DNA of 64,000 bases from Labrys sedimenti (GCF_034424805.1 NZ_JAXOUF010000007.1:62001-126000), one strand, 5' to 3'; positions 1 to 8,784 are shown, numbered from the stretch's first letter. Notes: generated from the letters alone by a model not told the origin. Numbers and translations are program-made.

Positions 1-253
1 CGGCGTCGGCCTTGCGGCGGAGCATCTCGTCGGCGACCCTATGCAGGGCGTCCGCACGCTCGAAGGCTGTCTTCGATTTCCACAGCGCAAAGCCCTTAGC
101 GGCGCCGGCCAGGGCCTCTTCAGTATCGGCGGAAGTCGCGAGCGGGACTTCGCCCAACGCGCGCTCGTGGACGGGGCTGATGACCGGAGAGCTGCCCTTG
201 TCGGAGGCCTGGCGCCATTGACCGTCGATGAAAAGGCCGAAATCCTGATACAT
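1..253 (-). CDS. aldehyde dehydrogenase, N-terminal part (cut by window edge)
   Basis: The ATG is at 251-253 on the minus strand and the frame stays open to base 1, so about 84 residues are visible. They read as the N-terminus of the NAD(P)-dependent aldehyde dehydrogenase superfamily, closest in style to succinate-semialdehyde dehydrogenases: FIDGQW, then SPVHERALGEVPLAT, then a helix ending in ALWKS. The catalytic Cys and Glu lie outside the window, so the substrate cannot be judged. It follows the inositol dehydrogenase stop codon by only two bases, so the two are co-transcribed, and the enzyme probably oxidises an aldehyde made further down the same sugar/polyol pathway. Confidence 0.85.
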   Translation of the reverse strand, partial: MYQDFGLFIDGQWRQASDKGSSPVISPVHERALGEVPLATSADTEEALAGAAKGFALWKSKTAFERADALHRVADEMLRRKADA

Positions 254-255
254 GC

Positions 256-1263
256 TCACCCGACCTCGCTGGTGTTCACCGGCCGTCCCTCGCGGATCGA
301 CCGGCCGGCCGCTTCGGCCAGGACCAGGGCCGCACGGCCATCTGCAAATCCGACTTCCGGCGCCGTGGCGTTTTCGACCGCGTCGACGAAGGCGCCGATC
401 TCGGCATTGAAGGCTTCCGCATAGCGTTCGATGAAGAAGTCGAGATAGGGTGCTCCGCGGGCCGTGAATTCCGCGGCGAAGCGTACGGAATCATGCACTC
501 TCCGGTTTTCCGAAATGGCCATGCCCTTGTTGCCGAACACCTCGACACGCTGGTCGTAGCCATAGACGGCCTGCCTCGAATTCAAGATCACGCACTGCTT
601 TCCCGAGGACGTGGCAAGAACCACCGAGACGGTGTCCCAGTCCTCGCAGCGTGCCATCAGCCCCGGATTGACGAGGCGGCTTCCGACCGCGCTCACCGTT
701 TGCGGTTCCTCGCCCAGGAGGAAGCGGGCCATGTCGAAATCGTGGATCGTCATGTCGCGAAAAATGCCGCCCGATACTTCCATATAGGCGGCGGGAGCCA
801 TTCCCGGGTCGCGGGAGGTGATGACGATCTGGTGTACATCGCCGATATCGCCATTCGCGATCGCCGCCTTCGTCGCCCTATGCGTGGGGTCGAAACGCCT
901 GACGAAGCCGAGCATGATGGGCACAGATGTCTTGCCGATGATGCTGGCGCAGCGATCGACCCTTTCCAGGCTCAGGTCGATCGGCTTCTCGCACAACACC
1001 GGTTTGCCGGCCGCCACGGCCTTTTCGATGTAGTCGGCATGCGTGCTGGTGGAACTGGCGACGAGCACGGCGTCGACCTCCTTGGAGGCAATAACCTCGT
1101 CGTCGGTGGCGAAGACGGGTACTGCCTCTCTGGCTCCCACCTCGGCGGCAGCTTCCCTTGAAACGTCGAAGACACCCGCGAGCCGGGTCCTGGGATGGGC
1201 CCCGATATTGGCAGCATGCATCCGTCCGATCCGTCCGCATCCCAATACGGCAATCCTGAGCAC
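256..1263 (-). CDS. iolG: Gfo/Idh/MocA oxidoreductase, inositol 2-dehydrogenase-like
   Basis: 335 residues, the usual length for IolG. A Rossmann nucleotide-binding loop GCGRIG sits at about residues 8-13, the family EKP motif follows in CEKPIDLS near residue 97, and the catalytic Asp/His region reads FRDMTIHDFDMARF, the pattern of myo-inositol 2-dehydrogenases. The start chosen is GTG at 1261-1263 because GGAGG lies 6-10 bases upstream; an upstream ATG at 1320 would read through the palindrome. The expected reaction is NAD+-dependent oxidation of an inositol or related polyol at one carbon. It is first in an operon with the aldehyde dehydrogenase. MocA of rhizopine catabolism belongs to the same family, which fits the moc-like genes 7 kb away. 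Confidence 0.83.
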   Translation of the reverse strand: MLRIAVLGCGRIGRMHAANIGAHPRTRLAGVFDVSREAAAEVGAREAVPVFATDDEVIASKEVDAVLVASSTSTHADYIEKAVAAGKPVLCEKPIDLSLERVDRCASIIGKTSVPIMLGFVRRFDPTHRATKAAIANGDIGDVHQIVITSRDPGMAPAAYMEVSGGIFRDMTIHDFDMARFLLGEEPQTVSAVGSRLVNPGLMARCEDWDTVSVVLATSSGKQCVILNSRQAVYGYDQRVEVFGNKGMAISENRRVHDSVRFAAEFTARGAPYLDFFIERYAEAFNAEIGAFVDAVENATAPEVGFADGRAALVLAEAAGRSIREGRPVNTSEVG

Positions 1264-1278
1264 GGAAATCCTCCCTGA

Positions 1279-1304
1279 TTTTTTGCAATGATCATTGCAA
1301 AAAA
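1279..1304 (-). promoter_or_regulatory. 26-bp perfect palindromic operator overlapping the iolG-like promoter
   Basis: The sequence is a flawless inverted repeat, with six T, the core GCAATGATCATTGC and six A. On the minus strand a TTGACA box (1312-1317) lies 17 bases before the central TGATCA, so the palindrome covers the position of the -10 box and the likely transcription start, as expected for a repressor site. No regulator gene is adjacent. The centre TGATCA is shared with the operators of the 6.4-12.5 kb regulon, but the outer arms differ, so a different repressor is likely. Confidence 0.6.
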
Positions 1305-1586
1305 CATATATTGTCAACAAGCAATGCGGATTATTTTTGCGGCATGCCGGTGCCGCCCTGCCCTAGCCTCCCGCAGAGAGGCGGAATGCATTGGTCGCTT
1401 CCGCGCAACGGGCTCAGGACCCGGGCGACAAGGCCCTCATTCGGGACGCACGCATCCACAAAACCGGTGCCAAGAGAGGCGGCGGCAATATCAAGGAAGC
1501 CAGTGCGGGTCTCGCGGGCCCGCAGCCTCGGTGAGATCCGGCTTGCACCTGTCCGGCAACATGATCGGCCGGCCCTTCCCTACCTC
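1305..1586. other. intergenic stretch, no gene seen
   Basis: Apart from the promoter elements next to the palindrome, this stretch holds no reading frame with family resemblance or a ribosome-binding site, and no hairpin followed by a T-run. Confidence 0.5.
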
Positions 1587-2360
1587 TCAGCGCTGCTCTT
1601 CCCGGCGAGAGGCAAACACCTTTTCCAGCACGGGAATGGCAGACATGGCGCGAGGCCAGCCGGCATAGAAACAAAGATGCGCAGGTATCTCAGCGGCTTC
1701 CGCCTGCGTCAAGCCATTGTCCATGGCGCGATTGGCGTGGAAAGGAAGCTGTTCGGGCTGCCCGATGGCGATGAGGGCGGCGACGGTGACGAGGCTGCGA
1801 TCGCGCGGCGATAGATCTGGCCGCCGCCACAGATCGCCGAACAGGACGCGATTGGTCAACTCAGCCAACATCGGAGAGGTCGGCCCCACCGCGCCCTTCA
1901 CCGCGCTGGCGCGAGCCGCTTCCGCCTCTGCATCCAGCTCAATCGGCGCGGCATGGCTGTTGGCGGCAGCGCCGATCCCGCGCGCGTCGAAGACCTTCTT
2001 TGCTTCGCCGACAGCCGACATCGCGTTCGGCCAGCCGGAATAGAAGGCGAGCTGGGTGATGAGTTCGCCGATCTCCTCCGGCTTCACGCCTTTGTCCAGT
2101 GCACGAGCGACATGGCTGCCGATCTGCGCCACCTTTCCAGTCGAAACCAGGGCCGCGACCGTAATCAGGCTACGGTCGCGCGGAGGCAGTTCGGCGCGTT
2201 TCCAGACCTCGCCGAACAACACGTCGTCAGTGAAGTGACCGAGGCCCGGAGCGACCTCGTAGACGACTGCGGGTGCAACACGCTCGCGGCGAGGTTCCTG
2301 GGCCCCGGCTCCGGTCGCGGCCAGCGCTGAAATGGCGATGGATGCGGTGATCTTCTTCAT
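1587..2360 (-). CDS. carboxymuconolactone decarboxylase-like protein, two CMD domains, exported
   Basis: 257 residues. A signal peptide ends near Ala20-Gln21 (AATGAGAQ). Two CMD/AhpD-type repeats follow at about residues 40-128 and 165-250. Each contains LFG.(V/L)W.R..L.PRDRSL(I/V)TVAAL, and each ends in FY(S/A)GWP.AMSA. The AhpD-type CxxC redox pair is absent, so it is unlikely to be a peroxidase partner; double-CMD proteins of this type are usually of unknown substrate. Export is unusual for a decarboxylase. It lies downstream of the aldo/keto reductase on the same strand, 150 bases away, so the two may share a transcript. Confidence 0.8.
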   Translation of the reverse strand: MKKITASIAISALAATGAGAQEPRRERVAPAVVYEVAPGLGHFTDDVLFGEVWKRAELPPRDRSLITVAALVSTGKVAQIGSHVARALDKGVKPEEIGELITQLAFYSGWPNAMSAVGEAKKVFDARGIGAAANSHAAPIELDAEAEAARASAVKGAVGPTSPMLAELTNRVLFGDLWRRPDLSPRDRSLVTVAALIAIGQPEQLPFHANRAMDNGLTQAEAAEIPAHLCFYAGWPRAMSAIPVLEKVFASRREEQR

Positions 2361-2510
2361 GGAGGGACCTCGTTGTTGTTCGATACACAGTAGCGGCTAG
2401 GTCGGCCTTCAGGCCTTCCTTGGCGAGCGGAGCGCTGTCTCGTCCGCAAGGCCGCTCGCGGCGCCCGCGATGACGACGACCGTTCTCGGCTCGATTGTGT
2501 AGACTGCCCT

Positions 2511-3500
2511 TCAAAGCCCCGTCGTCTTGAGAAGCTGCTCGGGATAGCGCTCGCCTTCGATCCGGATTGCGGCTGCGGCAGCCTGGATTTCGGAAAGGTC
2601 TGCAGCCGTCAGATCGACATCGACAGCACCGAGATTCTCTTCGAGACGACTAAGCTTGGTGGTACCGGGAATCGGCACGATCCAGGGCCTTTGTGCCAGC
2701 AGCCACGAAAGCGCAACCTGTGCGGGTGTGGCGTTCTTGTCGGCTGCGATCCGTTTCAGAAGATCCACCAAAGCTTGGTTTTTTGCCATCGCATCGGGCG
2801 TGAAGCGCGGCAAAATACTGCGGAAATCGCCATCAGCGACCTTGGTGTCCTTGTCCATCGCACCCGTCAGGAAGCCCTTGCCGAGCGGGCTGTAGGGCAC
2901 GAGGCCAATCCCCAACTCCTGACAGGTCTCCAGGATCCCGTTCGTTTCAACGCCCCGCGTCCAAAGCGAATATTCGTTTTGCAAAGCGCTCACGGACTGT
3001 ACCGCATGGGCGCGACGAGCGGTCTGCGCACTCGGTTCCGACAGTCCGAAGTGCTTTACCTTGCCGGCTGCGATCAGCTCCTTCACCGCACCCGCCACGT
3101 CTTCGATCGGCACGCCGGGATCGACCCGATGCTGGTAGAAGAGATCGATCTGCTCGACGCCGAGCCGCTTGAGGGATGCGTCGGCAACCGCCTTGATGTG
3201 ATCTGGCCTGCTGTTCAGCCCCGACTGCTTGCCATCGACGATGTTGAAGCCGAACTTCGTGGCGATCACGACCTGGTCGCGAACCGCACGCAGCGCCTCG
3301 CCGACCATTTCCTCGTTTGTGAATGGTCCGTAGACCTCCGCCGTGTCGAAGAAGGTGACGCCGCGATCCACCGCCTGGCGGATCAACGTGATGCCCTCCT
3401 GCTTGCCGAGCTTGTGGGCGTAGCCGAAGTCCAACCCCATGCAGCCATAGCCGAGAGCCGAAACCTCAAGGCCGCTTTTGCCAAGCATACGCTTTTGCAT
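2511..3500 (-). CDS. aldo/keto reductase (AKR13-like)
   Basis: 329 residues. The start used is ATG at 3498-3500 because AGGAGA lies 8 bases upstream; the frame is open further but the extra N-terminus does not look like AKR sequence. The catalytic tetrad is visible: Asp and Tyr in FFDTAEVYG, Lys in VIATKFGF and His in FYQHRVD. The C-terminal NADPH-binding segment reads PIPGTTKLSRLEEN. The family reduces aldehydes and ketones with NADPH; this subgroup often handles toxic carbonyls. It is divergent from a LysR gene that is the obvious regulator, with a 12-bp palindrome between them. Confidence 0.85.
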   Translation of the reverse strand: MQKRMLGKSGLEVSALGYGCMGLDFGYAHKLGKQEGITLIRQAVDRGVTFFDTAEVYGPFTNEEMVGEALRAVRDQVVIATKFGFNIVDGKQSGLNSRPDHIKAVADASLKRLGVEQIDLFYQHRVDPGVPIEDVAGAVKELIAAGKVKHFGLSEPSAQTARRAHAVQSVSALQNEYSLWTRGVETNGILETCQELGIGLVPYSPLGKGFLTGAMDKDTKVADGDFRSILPRFTPDAMAKNQALVDLLKRIAADKNATPAQVALSWLLAQRPWIVPIPGTTKLSRLEENLGAVDVDLTAADLSEIQAAAAAIRIEGERYPEQLLKTTGL

Positions 3501-3661
3501 GTCTTCTCTCCTTTTCAAAAAGGGGACGCGCCACAGGCCCGCGCTCGACCGCCGCGATGACAAGAGCGCGTTCGGCGCCGGCAGGTGGAAGCGTGTTCCT
3601 GCCGGTTCCCTTTTTCAAAGAATAGGACTGGTGCATTACCTTCATTAGATGCAAAGTTGCG

Positions 3662-3673
3662 TATAGGCCTATA
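3662..3673. promoter_or_regulatory. 12-bp palindrome between divergent LysR and aldo/keto reductase
   Basis: TATAGGCCTATA is a perfect inverted repeat lying 15 bases before the LysR start codon, in the shared 187-bp control region. It has the T-N(n)-A symmetry expected of a LysR-type site and would allow autoregulation as well as control of the reductase. Binding is inferred only. Confidence 0.45.
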
Positions 3674-3687
3674 TTGGATTTTCATGA

Positions 3688-4617
3688 ATGCATCGCAGCG
3701 AGTACGGCGATCTTGCCGCTTTCCTGACCGTCGCCGAGGAACGCAGTTTCACCCGCGCCGCTGCACAATTGGGCACATCCCAGTCTGCGCTGAGCCATAC
3801 CGTTCGACGCTTGGAGGAACGGCTGGGGCTGCGCCTCCTCAGTCGAACGACGCGGAATATTTCGATGACCGAGGCCGGGGCCAAGCTATATGCCGCACTG
3901 ACTCCCGCCTTCGATGATATTCGCGGCAGCTTGGCGGTCCTGGACGAATTGCGCGAGAAGCCGGCCGGCACGATCCGCATCACTTCGAGCCGAAGTGCCT
4001 CCGATGCCATTCTGATGCCTGCGGCTCGCAAGCTGATGGTGGATTACCCCGACCTCAACATCGAGATTTCAATCGACCAGAGGCTTACGGACATTGTCGG
4101 GGACGGTTTCGATGCCGGCATCCGCCTGGGCGAGCAGCTCGAGAAGGACATGATCGCCGTGCGGATCTCCCCGGACTTGCGGATGGCGGTCGTCGGGTCG
4201 CCGGGTTATTTTGAAGTGCACCCCAAGCCCCAAATGCCCCATGACCTGACCAGCCACAACTGCATCAATCTGCGCTTGCCCACCAAAGGCGGGCTCTATG
4301 CCTGGGAATTCGAAAAGAATGGCAGGCCGCTCAATGTCAGGGTGGAGGGGCAATTCACCTGCAACGATGTTCTGTTAATCATCGACGCAGCATCGAATGG
4401 GCTTGGACTTGCCTGCCTGCCGGATGACATGGTGAAGGATCCCATCTCTGCCGGGCAGCTTGTCCGGGTGCTCGAAGACTGGTGCCCCCCCTTTCCGGGC
4501 TATCACCTCTATTACCCGAGCCGGCGGCAACACTCGGCTGCCTTTGCCCTTTTTATCGAAGCGCTGCGCTGGCGAGGCCCGAGAGACTTTCCCTTGGCGG
4601 CAGAAACACGGGCCTAG
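3688..4617 (+). CDS. LysR-family transcriptional regulator
   Basis: 309 residues. The winged helix-turn-helix occupies residues 7-66 (FTRAAAQLGTSQSALSHTVRRLE, then RLGLRLLSRTTRNISMTEAG). The effector-binding domain spans about 92-300 and contains DGFDAGIRLGE, typical of the DsdC/CrgA-like group. It is transcribed away from the aldo/keto reductase, so it most likely activates that gene in response to a carbonyl or aromatic inducer. Start ATG at 3688; the in-frame alternatives are worse. Confidence 0.88.
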   Translation: MHRSEYGDLAAFLTVAEERSFTRAAAQLGTSQSALSHTVRRLEERLGLRLLSRTTRNISMTEAGAKLYAALTPAFDDIRGSLAVLDELREKPAGTIRITSSRSASDAILMPAARKLMVDYPDLNIEISIDQRLTDIVGDGFDAGIRLGEQLEKDMIAVRISPDLRMAVVGSPGYFEVHPKPQMPHDLTSHNCINLRLPTKGGLYAWEFEKNGRPLNVRVEGQFTCNDVLLIIDAASNGLGLACLPDDMVKDPISAGQLVRVLEDWCPPFPGYHLYYPSRRQHSAAFALFIEALRWRGPRDFPLAAETRA

Positions 4618-4747
4618 ATAGCGGAGGTCGAGCGGTCTGAGCAGCGGCAACGAAGCGCCGGCGCGCCATCACCGGCATCGAAACTCAATCCAAGCACATG
4701 TTTACGCATTCTCCTGCCGGCCATCGCTGCCGACGAACTGAGACTGA

Positions 4748-5047
4748 TCACGACCGTTCGACAAAACACCGACGTTGAAGACTGAGATGGAAGCGGATCT
4801 CCTGCTTGAAGACATTGCGGAAATCCGCAAAGCAGCGGAATCCAAACAGCCTCACGAGGCGGCTGACGGCCGATATCGGGATGCCGCAAGCCTTTGCCAT
4901 GTCACGCGCCGAACCCAAGGCGACCTGAAGGCAATTGTCGAGAGCATAGTCCATGGCCGTTTGCGCCCAGGGTTTCAACCCTACGCGCATCTCCGCAAAC
5001 CGCTGGCACAGTTCGGCAAGGTCTCTTGGATGCTCTGGCCGTTCCAT
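4748..5047 (-). pseudogene. truncated RpiR/MurR-family regulator (DNA-binding part only)
   Basis: About 99 residues that match only the N-terminal HTH of RpiR-family regulators: ...MAKACGIPISAVSRLVRLFGFRCFADFRNVFKQEIRFHL. The SIS phosphosugar-binding domain that normally follows is missing; the frame stops at 4748 and no SIS sequence is found in any frame down to the LysR gene. It sits directly downstream of the chimeric permease-ATPase gene, so both look like products of the same decay of a sugar-import operon. A bare HTH could still bind DNA, but without a dimerising/effector domain this is doubtful. Confidence 0.6.
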
Positions 5048-5111
5048 GTCCTGCCTCGCGAATTGACTTATCTGCGTGAGATCGAGGGAAGCGAAGCGAC
5101 ATCGATCTCGC

Positions 5112-6131
5112 TCAGACGCGGCCCCGCAAGGAGCTTTCGAGCTCGACGAGTTCCTGGCCACCGGCCATCAGGTTCTGCAATTCATCGTGGCTGACTTCGC
5201 CGCGCAGCGCCGTACCCAGCGTCTTGCCGTGATTGAGCACCGTGAAGCGATCGCCGATCGCCAGGGCATGGCGGACATTATGGGTGATGAACACCACGCC
5301 TACCCCCTTGGACCGCACCCTGTCGATCGTGGCCAGGACGTTCGCGGTCTGCCGCACGCTGCGCGCGGCATTGGCATCGCCGCCGGCGGCAAAGATCCAG
5401 CTTCCGAACACGGTGCGAGTGAGAACGACATGGGCGACGATGGCCAGGCCAAGCGCCCAGACCATCAGCATCGGGATGCCGTCGACGATCGGCTGGCCGG
5501 CCTTGGGGCCTGCCTTGAAGGTGCCGATCGCGCCGTGCTCGGCCAACCAGACAAACAGGCCTTGCAAGATCTTGCCTCCGAAGACCGGCGCCAGCCAGTT
5601 GCCGGCGGATGCGGCCTTGAGCCCGTCGATGATGGTCGAGCCGTTGGTCAGGATCGGGATGTAGGTCGTCAGGCCGCGCAGGATGAAGAGTGCCGCCAAG
5701 GTGATGATGAAGGAGGGCAGTCCCGTGCGCAGGATCAGGAAGCCGTTGAGCGCCCCGATCGCCAGCGAAACGGCGAAGGCCGCGAGAATTGCCAGCCACA
5801 TCGGAAAGCCGAACGAGGTCGACAGCAAGGCGATCACGATGCCGGAGAAGACGATCATCGAGCCGACGGAAAGATCGAACTCGCCCGCAATCATCAAGAG
5901 ACAAGCGCCGACGGCAATGATCATGAACTGAGCCGAGACCGTGCCCCAATTCATCGTCCCTTCCAGGGAGAATATACCGGAGGCAGGCGCGAGCGTCAGA
6001 AAGAACAAGAACACGGCGATCGTGCCGCAGATCGCTCCGAGTTCGGGCCTGATCAAGGCCCTGCGAAATGGCGAGACGCGACGCAGTCGGGCATCGGCCA
6101 TGAGCGGCGCGGCCCCCTTGGCGTCGTTCAT
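5112..6131 (-). pseudogene. chimeric ABC importer gene: permease N-terminus fused in frame to ATPase C-terminus
   Basis: 339 codons. Residues 1 to about 257 are a CUT2 (FrcC/RbsC-like) membrane permease with about seven hydrophobic segments, up to GSWIFAAGGDANAAR. From about residue 258 (codon near 5358-5360) the sequence becomes the end of an FrcA-type ATPase: VRQTANVLATIDRVRSKG, the H-loop in VVFITHN, then HALAIGDRFTVLNHGKTLG and a typical tail. The permease C-terminal half and the ATPase Walker A, signature and Walker B are gone, as if one deletion joined the two neighbouring genes in frame. The RBS AGGGAGGAA and start are intact, so the hybrid could be translated, but it cannot form a working importer. 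Confidence 0.85.
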
Positions 6132-6394
6132 TACTTCCTCCCTGATCCGTCAGGCGGACAAGCCGTCTGAACCTTCGAAAGTTCAGCCTTGTAATTTTTG
6201 CCGGTCGGAACGGCGTTCGGCTGTAATCAGTCGAGTTTGCTTTGGAGCTGTACGGAACGTCAGCCCGAAACATCTTCCAGGATCCTTGCATCCCACCATG
6301 GATGCCCGGTTCGCTGCAGTTTTCCCGCTGAGATCTTCCTGTCCGGGCATGGGATCATGGTAGGGAGGGGTCCCTTCCCAGGCGACAACAATTA

Positions 6395-6410
6395 TGATCA
6401 TATTTGATCA
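6395..6410. promoter_or_regulatory. operator TGATCA-N4-TGATCA (copy 1)
   Basis: Two TGATCA half sites separated by TATT, 37 bases before the LacI gene start and in the region shared with the divergent permease-ATPase relic. The same arrangement recurs at 8644, 11101 and 12504, each upstream of a gene of this module, so it is taken as the operator of the LacI protein encoded next to it, including autoregulation. Confidence 0.75.
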
Positions 6411-6446
6411 AGAGACACGGAACAGCCCGTCAATCCCGGAGCTGCC

Positions 6447-7457
6447 ATGAAAAAGGCGACGTTGGCGGACATTGCGCGCGAAGCCGGGGTCGGAACCGCG
6501 ACGGTCGAGCGCGTCCTGAACTCGCGCGGCAATGTCACGCCTGCCACCATTGAAAAAGTCGTGCAGGCCATGCGCCAGCTCGGCAGCACGCGCGCCTTGC
6601 CGCAGAAATATAGCGGCGTCCTGCGTGTCGAGGTCCTGATGGTGCGCCGCGAGACTCCCTTCTTCACGCGGTTGAACGAAGCCTTCATCCGCATCTCGGA
6701 GTCGCTCGATCCGAGCATCCTGCTACACCGCACCTTCGTGGACGAGAACGCCCCTGCCAGCGTGGCCCAGCGGATCGCCGAGCCCGGCTTTCGCCGGGTC
6801 GGGCTGATCATCGTCGCTCCCGACCATCCCGAGGTCAGGGCCAGGCTCGCCCAAGAGCGCGAAAAGGGCGTCGCCATCGTCCAGATCGTGTCCCGGATCG
6901 ACGGCTCCCACGATGCCTTCGTCGGCATCGACAATTATGCGGCGGGCCGAACGGCCGCCATGCTGATGGCGAGAATGCTGAAAGGCTCTTCCGGGCATCT
7001 GGCTGCGCTTTGCCACAGCGGCGTCTACGAAGTGCACCGGGAACGCATCCGCGGTTTCTCGGACTACCTCGCCGAGCATGCGGGCGGTGGCCTCCTGTTC
7101 TCGGAAACGCTGTTCGGGCTCGACCAGGACCAGCGATCGGCCGAGGTTCTCGATACGGCGCTGAAACGGGATCCCGAGATCATCGGCCTCTACAATGCGG
7201 GTGGCGCCAATGCCGGCGTGGCCTTCGTGCTGGAACGCCGCAAATCCGCCCCGCCCCTGATGTGGGTCGGCCATGAACTGACGGATGAATCCCGACTCTG
7301 GCTGCAATCGGGATTGATGGATATCGTCCTGGACCAGGCTCCGGAGACGCAGGCCCGGCGCGCCATCGATACGGTCTTGAGGAAGATCGGCTTCATTACG
7401 GCCGAGGTCAGTTCCGAACCCGTGCGGTTCTATACGATCACCGCCGAGAACCTCTAA
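6447..7457 (+). CDS. LacI-family transcriptional regulator
   Basis: 336 residues. The N-terminal HTH reads ATLADIAREAGVGTATVERVLN (residues 4-25), with VERVLN in place of the usual VSRALN, a variant in the recognition-helix neighbourhood seen in a subgroup that includes rhizobial polyol regulators. The periplasmic-binding-protein-like effector domain runs from about residue 62 to 330 (HDAFVGIDNYAAGRTAA). It stands between the permease relic and the solute-binding protein, and TGATCA-N4-TGATCA sites flank these genes, so it is the likely repressor of the whole moc-like regulon. The inducer is probably the polyol or aminopolyol that the binding protein recognises. Confidence 0.88.
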   Translation: MKKATLADIAREAGVGTATVERVLNSRGNVTPATIEKVVQAMRQLGSTRALPQKYSGVLRVEVLMVRRETPFFTRLNEAFIRISESLDPSILLHRTFVDENAPASVAQRIAEPGFRRVGLIIVAPDHPEVRARLAQEREKGVAIVQIVSRIDGSHDAFVGIDNYAAGRTAAMLMARMLKGSSGHLAALCHSGVYEVHRERIRGFSDYLAEHAGGGLLFSETLFGLDQDQRSAEVLDTALKRDPEIIGLYNAGGANAGVAFVLERRKSAPPLMWVGHELTDESRLWLQSGLMDIVLDQAPETQARRAIDTVLRKIGFITAEVSSEPVRFYTITAENL

Positions 7458-7557
7458 AGCGTTTTGCGATTTGGCGGAATCGCCAAGAATCGCAAAGACG
7501 CGTCCAACCAACGAGTGAGAGCAATGCGCCGTTTCCGTCTAAACGCGCTTTGCTCTA
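7458..7557 (+). repeat. dispersed 100-bp intergenic repeat, copy A
   Basis: Begins AGCGTTTTGCGA right after the LacI stop codon, contains AATCGCAAAGACGCGTC near the middle and ends CGCGCTTTGCTCT. Related copies lie at 8686-8784 (inverted), 24570-24669 and 28544-28641. Copies A and B flank the solute-binding protein gene in opposite orientation. The internal complementarity suggests folded RNA or DNA; it is probably a REP/MITE-like element. Confidence 0.75.
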
Positions 7558-7608
7558 GGGGCCATGAGCAGGGGCAGCATACGCCCCCGCTTTTCGCGCG
7601 ATAATTGA

Positions 7609-8544
7609 TCAGCGATATTTGCCGGCCAGCGCCAGGACCTGATCGACATTGGCCTTGGTGATCAAGCCGGGCCCCGAGGCGACGTCGTTCGCCTGCAGCA
7701 CGCCGTAGCGCGCATAATTCGTCAGAACGGTGACCGCGTCATAGCCCTGCAGGAAGGGCTGCTGGTCGATGGCGACCTTGACCTTGCCATCCTTCATGGC
7801 TGCGACGATATCCTTGCTGAGATCGAAGCGTGCGAAGAAATATTTGTCGCCGGCGCCCTGGTCCTTCACCCATTTGATCATCGGATCGGCACTGGTCGGG
7901 CCGAGCGTCAGGATGACCTGGGTGTCGGCATGTGCCTTGAGGACGGCCGCCGAACGATTGACGACGTCATTGGGATCGGTGCCGGAATCGATCTCCTGGT
8001 CGCCAAGTGGCACGCCGAGCCCATCGGCGAAGCCTTTGCAGCGCTGGTGCGAGACCGGGTGCTGGTAGAAATGGTTCACGCACAGGAAACTCTTGACCTG
8101 CGCGGCCTTGGCCTGTTCGCCGGCAGCCTTGCCGGCGTCATATTCGGCCTGGCCGATATAGCGCAACGTACCGATCTTCTTGGCGATCTCGGCCGAGCCG
8201 GAATTCACGATCACCACGGGAATGCCGGCAGCAACGGCATTGGAGAGCGGGTCGCTCACGATATTCTCGTCGGGAACCGTAGCGATGATGGCCGTCGGCT
8301 TCGACGCCGCCGCTTGATCGATCAGCCGTCCCATTTCGGAGAGATCGCCGCCAGTGGGATTGCGGAATTCGATCTTCACGCCGAGCTGATCCGCGGCCAG
8401 TTGGGCCGAATTGCGGATGACGTTGAAGGCCGAATCCGATTCCGACCAATGGCCGACGAACACGATCCGTTCCGCAGCAAAACCGGATGCGGTCGACATC
8501 AACAGCGCGCAAGCGCCGATGGCGGCCTTGAGCCATGCCTTCAT
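7609..8544 (-). CDS. sugar/polyol ABC transporter periplasmic substrate-binding protein (orphan)
   Basis: 311 residues. A signal peptide ends near SGFAA (residues 20-24), followed by a type I periplasmic-binding fold of the RbsB/MocB kind: FVGHWSESDSAFNVI at the first strand, PDENIVSDPLSNAVAAGIPVV, and a closing segment VAIDQQPFLQGYDAV, which is the usual ligand-contact region. RBS GGGAGG lies 7 bases upstream. It would bind a sugar, inositol or inosamine-type ligand outside the membrane. No intact permease or ATPase is beside it: the only nearby pair is the chimeric relic at 5112-6131, so it must work with a transporter elsewhere or be non-functional. An operator lies about 100 bases upstream. 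Confidence 0.87.
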   Translation of the reverse strand: MKAWLKAAIGACALLMSTASGFAAERIVFVGHWSESDSAFNVIRNSAQLAADQLGVKIEFRNPTGGDLSEMGRLIDQAAASKPTAIIATVPDENIVSDPLSNAVAAGIPVVIVNSGSAEIAKKIGTLRYIGQAEYDAGKAAGEQAKAAQVKSFLCVNHFYQHPVSHQRCKGFADGLGVPLGDQEIDSGTDPNDVVNRSAAVLKAHADTQVILTLGPTSADPMIKWVKDQGAGDKYFFARFDLSKDIVAAMKDGKVKVAIDQQPFLQGYDAVTVLTNYARYGVLQANDVASGPGLITKANVDQVLALAGKYR

Positions 8545-8643
8545 TGAACCCTCCCTTGGATCGGCCGGCCCGTTTGTGTTCGGTATGGAGCCGCGCTCAG
8601 TTGTTCAGTTTAGAGGGGCTCCAAGGCTGCTCAACGCATGATT

Positions 8644-8659
8644 TGACCAAATTTGATCT
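8644..8659. promoter_or_regulatory. operator TGATCA-N4-TGATCA (copy 2, degenerate)
   Basis: TGACCA-AATT-TGATCT, with one mismatch in each half relative to the other three sites. It lies 100 bases upstream of the solute-binding protein start, placing it in its promoter region. Spacing of four matches the other copies. Confidence 0.65.
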
Positions 8660-8685
8660 TGGTAGGCAGGCTGTCGAAGCTGCCC

Positions 8686-8784
8686 AGAGCAAAGCGCGTT
8701 TACACGTAACCGCTGCTTTGCTTTCGTGTCTTGTTTCGACGCGTCTTTGCGATTCTTGGTGACTCCATCAAATCGCAAAACGCT
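8686..8784 (-). repeat. dispersed 100-bp intergenic repeat, copy B (inverted)
   Basis: Read on the minus strand it starts AGCGTTTTGCGATTTGA and ends CGCGCTTTGCTCT, matching copy A over nearly the whole length. It lies between the solute-binding protein promoter and the terminator of the mocE operon. Confidence 0.75.
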
